A stretch of 64,000 nt of DNA, from the NCBI GenBank assembly GCA_905147135.1, contig LR990061.1, positions 6,610,026-6,674,025 on the forward strand, written 5' to 3'. A program made the translations under genes and the position numbers. The notes beneath the pieces were generated by a model. The model saw only the letters and a list, made by a program, of their open reading frames with translations, searched no databases and was not told the DNA's origin. Positions 58,461 to 64,000 of the stretch are shown here, one piece after another. Within the stretch, counting starts at the first letter, position 1, and each line of letters begins with the position of its first letter. Origin of the DNA: Blastobasis lacticolella (lineage: Eukaryota > Arthropoda > Insecta > Lepidoptera > Blastobasidae).

Positions 58461-58762
58461 ATGATTTGTCTGCCATCTCACGGCTGATGATTATCATCAT
58501 ATACCTACCAAAAATTATATCAGAAACAATACTTATGAGAAATCTTAATTTTTTTTCTTGCGTCTTCTTCTTCGCATCGAGTCGATGGACTAAACTCTGA
58601 CTAATACTTTATTCGCCCAGTATTCGGCGACAGATACAGCGTTTTCTTGCGTCATTGTGCACGCACTCTATTCGAGCGAATGCAACCGATATCCAAACCA
58701 TACAGAGGTATTACACATACCTCTGTACGGTAAGACAGTCATGTAACAAGTTAGCTGATCAC

Positions 58763-58945
58763 TTAGTTAATCATCAGCATCAACATCTTAGCGTTCATCC
58801 CAGCTTATGCTAGGGTCTGCTTGCCCACTTTTCTTCCTCCACTTCGCCTGGTCTTCAGTATCCTTCCGTCGTAGGCCATTGGCTCTAGTATCTGATTCAG
58901 CGATGTCAATCCATCGCTTCCTGGGCCGCCCGCGGTGATATTTCC
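58763..58945 (-). mobile_element. LINE 3' end fragment, family E
   Basis: The minus-strand frame reads GRPRKRWIDIAESDTRANGL, then RRKDTEDQAKWRKKSGQADP and a stop, followed by an ATG/GAT-rich tail. Best preserved of the family E ends. The upstream RT core is absent. It is a different lineage from the 60.4-kb LINE, whose end reads GRPRYRWIDEVRKDLR. Confidence 0.7.
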
Positions 58946-59107
58946 TGATACCGGCAGATTTAGGTAAGGTGTTTCCCGCGTACTTCTGTGGCTTACGCAG
59001 TTCATATAGTCCATAAATAATCAGCTGACTCATTGAATGACACTTGTAAACCTCAGGATTGCTACTTCACGAGAATTCCGTGAAGTAGGTAAACTGTTTT
59101 CACGACG

Positions 59108-59283
59108 TAAATGGTTCATATAGTTAACATGCCGGCCGGTCTGCCACACAGAGGTCTCGGGTTCGATTTCCGGCCGAGCAAAATTCTTCATTTAAATTTC
59201 CATTACGGGTCTGGGTGTAGTATGTATAATACGTATGAATTGCTTTGGGGCTAGATGGCGCTGTGTGAACTTGTCAAAGATGT
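59108..59283 (+). mobile_element. SINE family K copy 3, degenerate
   Basis: AACATGCCGGCCGGTCTGCC, GGGTTCGATTTCCGGCCGAG, TACGGGTCTGGGTGTAGTAT, GGGGCTAGATGGCGCTGTGT. The first ~10 bases of the head are lost and the body is shortened. Confidence 0.8.
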
Positions 59284-59985
59284 GCTTTGATTTGTTTATT
59301 CAGCTAATTCATTGAATGACACATGTTTTGAACCTCAACCTTAAGAGAATTCCGCGAGTAAACTATCTCTAACAAAACCTTTATCCTTAGTGTTTCAATT
59401 TTAACCCTATACACGCCGCGAGCACTCCGGGGCTCGAGCTAATATTCCACAGTTTACAATTTAATGGCGACGGTGTGACCTGTGTAATTATATTGTCATC
59501 ACACGCGGCACGACCTCGCGTGGATGACTTAATAAACTGCCATTACGCCGGAGAGGATAAAGTATTGTGCACAAGGTGGTGGGCCGTAAAATTTAAAAGT
59601 TTGTTTGTTGGAGGCTTTTGGAATAGTGCGCGATTTAATCTGAGTTAGGTTGAGGTTTAGGTTAGGGCTCCCATTTTCCGTATTTGGAATGAAAGCCGGT
59701 CCTTTAAGTGATTGAGAACCGGCCATGATAGCCTGCCCAGCTCCTTCCAGAAGTCTATTAGTCTCTTAGGACGTTCACAGACCTCTCGAAGGGAACTTAT
59801 GCCTAGTGAGCTTTGGCTCTGTAGTCCGTTAGTCCCTCACACACTAATCTGAGTTAATTTCGGGTATGACAAAATTAAATTCGGGTAGAAGGTTCGGATG
59901 AAATGTCCAGTCCCTCCCAAATGAATTCCACCGCAATCGGTCTCCCGAACTCGGTCGGAAATAGAGAGGCAGTGTGTGTATACTT
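59284..59985. other. Intergenic DNA, nothing recognised
   Basis: Includes TTAGG/AGGTT-rich words near 59.64-59.66 kb but no array. No coding support. Confidence 0.35.
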
Positions 59986-60179
59986 ATGCGCTTATTACAA
60001 TTGGCTAAAGTCAGTCTCATATAATAAGGTCCATTTTTGTATCACGCCTCTTGAACGACGCGTAGCATAATTTATGTGATACAATATTGACCTTATTCTA
60101 TGAACAATACCTGATTTGCTCTCACGCTTTTTGCGTCTGAATTTAGACGACTACTTTTCGCCGAATGTAATAAGCGCAT
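59986..60179. repeat. Foldback family M, copy 2 (MITE-like)
   Basis: ATGCGCTTATTACAATTGGC at the left and GCCGAATGTAATAAGCGCAT at the right are inverted copies. Inner parts GTCCATTTTTGTATCACGCC and CTCACGCTTTTTGCGTCTGA match the 51.3-kb copy. Confidence 0.78.
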
Positions 60180-60342
60180 TACCCAAATACATACTTACCT
60201 AAAGCACCAACAATAGGTAATCTTTTATCTTCATAATTTGCTTGTACACAACAAACACATTCAATACAATTACATATATACCTACAATAAGGAATACGAG
60301 AGAAAAAGTAAGTGTACTATAAAATAGGTACATATTAGCAAT

Positions 60343-60354
60343 GTCATAGACATA
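60343..60354 (+). repeat. 12-bp target-site duplication, left copy
   Basis: GTCATAGACATA, identical to 61917-61928, immediately flanking the LINE insertion at its 3' end. Confidence 0.85.
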
Positions 60355-61916
60355 CTTACTTACTTCGCTGGCTCAGCGACCCGAAGTGGATCTTGGCCTC
60401 CGACACAAGAACTCGCCATTGGTCCCTATCCTGCGCCACTTGTTCCCAGTTCGTTATCTGGAGCTCGCGCAGGTCTTTCCGGACTTCGTCTATCCATCGA
60501 TACCTGGGCCGTCCAACCGGGCGTTTGCCGGCTATTCGTCCCAGGTAAGCACGTTTGGCTGCACGATCCTCTCCCATTCTCTCAATGTGTCCGAGCCAGC
60601 GAAGTCGAGCAGCTTTAATCTCCCCGATGATATTAGGCTCGGACACGAGCTCTTCTATTTCTACATTCTTTCTCGTCCTCCAGGTTCCATCTTCGCCCCT
60701 GGTGGGTCCCAGAGTACGACGCAAAATCTTCCGTTCCGCCACTAAGAGCTTGTTTTCCTCTTTCTGGGTTAACGTCCAAGCCTCACACGCATACGTCAAG
60801 ATCGGTCTTATGATTGTCTTATAGACACGTATCTTTGTTCTTCTGCAGAGAAGCTTAGACGCAAGTATTTTATGGAGGGCTGCTGCGCATCTCAGGGTGT
60901 TTTGGATACGGAGGTCGATTTCTTCCTGTCTTTGGTTGGTGTCGGTCACTGTGCCGCCGAGATATTTAAACTTATCAGTGCCCCTATACATAGTCCCATT
61001 GACAGATAGGTCTTTCCTTGCTGCTCTCGTATCCTTATATCGGCGCATATGGAAGTATTCCGTTTTCTCGCAGTTGATTCTAAGACCCACCTTCCGCCCC
61101 TCCTCCTCTAGAGTTCCAGCCATAGCCTCTACATCCGCCGCACATCGCCCCACCAACCCCAGATCGTCAGCGTAACCTATGATTTTATGTTTACCATTCA
61201 ATTCAACTCCGCCGTCAAGAGCCAGAACTTTCCGGATGACGTGTTCAAGTACTAAATTAAATAGCATGGGCGATAGTGCGTCTCCTTGTTTTAGGCCCGT
61301 GGCAACTTCGAACTCATCGGTGAGTTCTCCTCCTACCCTAACCCTCAGCTTACTCACTCTTGTGGCGACTTCTGTCAGCCTGACTAGCTTATCGGGTATT
61401 CCGAAAGATCTTAAAATCCGAAAGAGGGCTTCCTTATCGACACTATCATAGGCTTTACTGAAATCCACGAACAGAAGGTGTATGTCCTGCGCGTACTCCC
61501 ATTTCTTCTCCATTAGCTGTTTTAGGAGGAAGATTTGGTCCAGAGTACTACGGTTTTTGCGAAAGCCGCACTGGTAGTCCCCCAGGATTTGTTCCGAATA
61601 CGGTTCCAGTCGGCCCAGAAGAATGTAAGAAAAAATTTTGTATGCCGTTGGTAGCAACGCAATTCCTCTGTAGTTGGAACACTTTTTCTTAGAGCCTTTC
61701 TTGTGTATAGGACATATAACACCCGTATTCCACTCTTTTGGCTGACGCTCTTCATTCCAGATCTTCCCAATTATTTCATACAGTTTTGATTGCACTGCAC
61801 CTCCACCACACTTCCATACTTCTCCAGGTATACTGTCAATTCCCGGGCACTTGTTATTTTTCAACCTCATGATGGCTTTCCTGACTTCGTCAAAAGTTGG
61901 TTGTTCAACCAACATA
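60355..61916 (-). mobile_element. 5'-truncated RTE-like LINE insertion (1,562 bp)
   Basis: Bounded by perfect 12-bp direct repeats. The element starts inside the reverse transcriptase finger region and ends with an AAGTAAGTAAGTATG-type tandem tail on the minus strand, with almost no 3' UTR. Short 3' UTRs and simple-repeat tails are known for RTE-clade LINEs. The missing 5' part would encode the APE-type endonuclease. Intact frame plus clean duplication suggest a recent insertion. Confidence 0.88.
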
Positions 61917-61927
61917 GTCATAGACAT
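60356..61927 (-). CDS. LINE reverse transcriptase, 5'-truncated, 523 codons open
   Basis: RNA-directed DNA polymerase of a non-LTR retrotransposon. Visible motifs: NNKCPGIDSIPGEVWK (24-39), the finger block NYRGIALLPTAYKIFS (85-100), GFRKNRSTLDQI (121-132), LLFVDFSKAYDSV with catalytic Asp155, ATGLKQGDALSPMLFN (209-224), GYADD with Asp254/255, and KYLGG (321-325). The C-terminus has RLRWLGHIERM and GRPRYRWID. All three catalytic Asp are present. No endonuclease domain, so not autonomous. The first three to four residues (MSMT) come from the duplicated host DNA, not from the LINE; the stop TAA lies in the tail repeat. Confidence 0.9.
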   Translation of the reverse strand: MSMTMLVEQPTFDEVRKAIMRLKNNKCPGIDSIPGEVWKCGGGAVQSKLYEIIGKIWNEERQPKEWNTGVICPIHKKGSKKKCSNYRGIALLPTAYKIFSYILLGRLEPYSEQILGDYQCGFRKNRSTLDQIFLLKQLMEKKWEYAQDIHLLFVDFSKAYDSVDKEALFRILRSFGIPDKLVRLTEVATRVSKLRVRVGGELTDEFEVATGLKQGDALSPMLFNLVLEHVIRKVLALDGGVELNGKHKIIGYADDLGLVGRCAADVEAMAGTLEEEGRKVGLRINCEKTEYFHMRRYKDTRAARKDLSVNGTMYRGTDKFKYLGGTVTDTNQRQEEIDLRIQNTLRCAAALHKILASKLLCRRTKIRVYKTIIRPILTYACEAWTLTQKEENKLLVAERKILRRTLGPTRGEDGTWRTRKNVEIEELVSEPNIIGEIKAARLRWLGHIERMGEDRAAKRAYLGRIAGKRPVGRPRYRWIDEVRKDLRELQITNWEQVAQDRDQWRVLVSEAKIHFGSLSQRSK

Positions 61928-61928
61928 A
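61917..61928 (+). repeat. 12-bp target-site duplication, right copy
   Basis: GTCATAGACATA, flanking the truncated 5' end of the LINE; it supplies the ATG of the open frame on the minus strand. Confidence 0.85.
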
Positions 61929-62845
61929 GACTTTATTTATTTTGACATCACAATACTCGTAATAGGTCCAGGTCCATTGAATAACTTAAAATTCAAAATC
62001 TAACTTCTACTTATATCTAATTAAAACCTACGTAAATAAAGCGATTCCAATATGGAGTAATGCGATGTCAAAAAGAGCCCCAACTTAGCCAAACAAAGTG
62101 TACAAAAAATGTACAAAGGTACCAGATGAATCAGTTATTCAAAAAACTATCACCTTAAACCAAGCAATGAGCCCAACCCCTAACCCTCTCCTCGCTCGTA
62201 AGACACCAGAAATTGCTCATCAGAGGTGCGTGTCAAATTTTATGTCCAATAACCACCGCCATGTTGTGGAAAATTAACATTTAGCCCGCGCTGGGGCACT
62301 TGGGAATCAGAAAGCTTGGGTTTTAATGAGTTTCCTAGGACGTAACGTCTCTAATGACTCATTTAGTCGCTATAAAAGTTTGATTCATGCTCACTAAGTG
62401 GCACCCCTTGGCCGGCCTCGATTAAAATTGTCTCGAGATCAAACTCATATTTGCATAGCGGTGCCGTATGCTGGTTATGAGCAATGAATTGTGTATGATT
62501 ATTTATTTTGTTTTGTGTAATTGTTTATTTGAGCTGAGGATGTGAGAATGAAAAGAAAATATATAAAAAATCTAGAGTCGCAGTCCCGACGCAATCACCA
62601 CATCATCATCATCTAGGATGAAACTATTATAAACTTTATGATGTGTCCGTCGTTGTGCTGGCAACCTTACACCCAAGCCAGACTGAGGCGATGCCTTAAC
62701 TTCAAGCACAGCTTCGAGCAACCTTTTAGCTTATGAAGAATCAAAAGAATTCTTAAATCACATCATTAGTTCAAAGCAATTCAGCTTGAGTTGAACTCTC
62801 TCCATATAAATGGAGGATTTTACTCCGGGTATTTATATATAAACC
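61929..62845. other. Intergenic DNA, nothing recognised
   Basis: No coding frame and no repeat shared with the rest of the window that I can support. Confidence 0.35.
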
Positions 62846-62847
62846 TA

Positions 62848-62870
62848 CCTAAACCTAACCTAACCTAACC
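62848..62870. repeat. Short telomere-like (CCTAA)n tract
   Basis: CCTAAACCTAACCTAACCTA ACC: three to four units of the insect telomere repeat, ending exactly at the 5' break of a family A SINE. Confidence 0.75.
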
Positions 62871-63092
62871 GATGCTCTTACGGCGAGGGAATACGATGAA
62901 ACCTGCACATTCAGGTGACTGAATGTGTAATCACGATCAATATGGTCAGGTTCTGCTGTTAATTAAGTTACAGAGGTCAGATGGCAGTCATTCTACTGTA
63001 ATTATCTGATCTGCCAAATTCTGGGTCATGATCAAAGCGGACCCCGGGCCCTCGCGCGCGAGAACACACCCGGGATATTAACGCCAAGATTA
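62866..63092 (+). mobile_element. SINE family A, 5'-truncated copy
   Basis: TAACCGATGCTCTTACGGCG, TTCAGGTGACTGAATGTGTA, CTGATCTGCCAAATTCTGGG, ATTAACGCCAAGAT. The tRNA-like head is missing. Confidence 0.8.
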
Positions 63093-63102
63093 CCATTCGC
63101 AA

Positions 63103-63160
63103 TAGGCTGCGGTAACTGCTTACCATCAGTCAGGCCCTAAGCTTGCTTGCTACCTTAGAA
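63103..63160 (+). mobile_element. LINE family D, extreme 3' end
   Basis: CGCAATAGGCTGCGGTAACT, GCTTACCATCAGTCAGGCCC, AAGCTTGCTTGCTACCTTAG is the reverse complement of the 3' UTR end at 20.6 kb. As the 20.6-kb LINE is on the minus strand, this one reads on the plus strand. Confidence 0.6.
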
Positions 63161-63165
63161 TAAAA

Positions 63166-63360
63166 AATAATTATCTTGGCGTTAATATCCCGGTTGTGCT
63201 CTCGCGCACGTGGGCCCGGAGTCCGCTTTGACCATGATCTAGGATTTGGCAGATCAGGTAATTACAGTGGAGTGCCTGCCATCTGACCTCCATGACCCTG
63301 CTACCAGGGGAACCTGACTAAATTGGACACGGTCACATCCAGTCGCCGAATGTGCAGGTC
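63166..63360 (-). mobile_element. SINE family A, inverted partner of the 62.9-kb copy
   Basis: ATCTTGGCGTTAATATCCCG, TTGACCATGATCTAGGATTT, GAGTGCCTGCCATCTGACCT, GCTACCAGGGGAACCTGACT, CATCCAGTCGCCGAATGTGC. It is tail-to-tail with the copy at 62.87 kb. Confidence 0.82.
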
Positions 63361-63624
63361 TTAGCGTGTATATTTAAAAAACAAGAGTAAAAAAGTAACC
63401 CGGTCCCAGTCCCGCCAACAATCAGTTCCCAGACTCATTAACCCTACAACTGAAGACGCACTCTGCGCCGGACCCATGGAATTATATCGTAGTGTTAAAG
63501 TGCAAACTGGGGGTAACTCCGCGATAGGATCGCGCGCGGCGCCCGCCGGCCATTACCGACCGCTAGTTACGTACAGGGTTAATACCCAGGGCCATTCTGG
63601 AATTGTGGGAGATAGCAGGTATAA

Positions 63625-63879
63625 TAGAGCTCGTCTAATTTAAAATGACGCGCCCCACTATCGCATTAACGCACACAAGCAAGTTTAAAATATGGACGCA
63701 ATACATATACAAATGCCGTTGTAATTGGTCATTCAGTTGCCGGTAAAATTCAAACGTCGGAGCACGCGCCGTTCATTGGCTCCCACACAGATGAAGTGTC
63801 GTTATTAATAGTTGCACTCACACATCGAAATCAACTAACTAAGTAGTGGGGCGCGTCATCTTAGACTAGACGAGCTCTA
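63625..63879. mobile_element. MITE with 36-bp inverted repeats and TA ends
   Basis: TAGAGCTCGTCTAATTTAAA (left, 63625) and the reverse complement of the right end, TAGAGCTCGTCTAGTCTAAG, continue ATGACGCGCCCCACTA. Three mismatches in 36 bp. The interior is non-coding. The outermost TA on each side fits a Tc1/mariner-type TA target duplication, in which case the element is 63627-63877. Confidence 0.85.
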
Positions 63880-63887
63880 CGATAATA

Positions 63888-63907
63888 TGTACTTTTTTTT
63901 TTTTTTA
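63888..63907. repeat. T-rich run next to the MITE
   Basis: A run of T residues just outside the MITE right end, possibly the reversed A-tail of a further retroposon that continues out of the window. Confidence 0.5.
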
Positions 63908-64000
63908 TTAATAGTACAAGGTGATGCCCTAGAGTGGCGTAGAGATTCCATGTTAAAGTAATCGTGATTTTCTACTGTAAAAAGACACTTATAATAAAGG

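Overview
This window is AT-rich insect nuclear DNA, most likely from a moth or butterfly. The inference rests on one arthropod-type Msx/msh homeobox gene with large introns and on a dense set of short interspersed repeats (two tRNA-derived SINE families, LINE 3' ends with ATG-repeat tails, MITE-like foldbacks) of the kind common in lepidopteran genomes. The species cannot be named from the sequence alone. There are no rRNA genes, functional tRNA genes, CRISPR arrays or prokaryotic features.

The only host gene I can support is the muscle segment homeobox gene (msh/Msx/Drop), on the minus strand. Its three coding exons are 43714-43141, 18753-18569 and 16748-16506. They are separated by introns of 24,387 and 1,820 bp with GT-AG borders that keep the frame, giving a 333-residue protein. 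Exon 1 carries an N-terminal eh1-like Groucho-recruitment motif, an acidic stretch and the RPTPFSALAAAA Msx block. Exons 2 and 3 share the homeodomain, split exactly between homeodomain residues 44 and 45. A GC-rich 5' leader and presumed promoter lie at about 43.7-44.2 kb, and an AT-rich 3' UTR at about 16.5-15.9 kb.

Region by region: 1-15.5 kb (downstream of msh) is repeat-laden, with a roughly 600-bp tandem duplication and foldbacks at 9-11 kb. 15.5-43.9 kb is the msh locus. The part of intron 1 at about 29.5-34.8 kb is strikingly poor in recognisable repeats and is the best candidate for cis-regulatory DNA. A three-unit ~148-bp tandem repeat lies just inside intron 1, close to exon 1. 44-64 kb (upstream of msh) has no second host gene. 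It holds SINEs, MITEs, a degenerate GAGCGAAGCGAGC-type satellite (52.8-53.8 kb) and a 5'-truncated LINE with an intact 523-codon reverse transcriptase frame (60.36-61.93 kb) flanked by a 12-bp target-site duplication.

The repeat families are named here only by letters. A is a tRNA-derived SINE with a GGTTCGAATCC B box. B is a non-coding repeat ending GGACTGTTACGGGCTGTGATGATG. C starts GGTAGGACTCTGTCAAGCC. D, E, H and N are LINE 3' ends. F, G and J are LINE/SINE-like 3' fragments. I is a repeat with GGGATCGTTCAAGAGG. K is a tRNA-Gly-like SINE. M is a TIR foldback. The lettering is mine; database names would need a repeat search. I found no clear novel multi-gene system. The most unusual features are structural: foldbacks, a template-switch hairpin inside a SINE, and an interrupted satellite.
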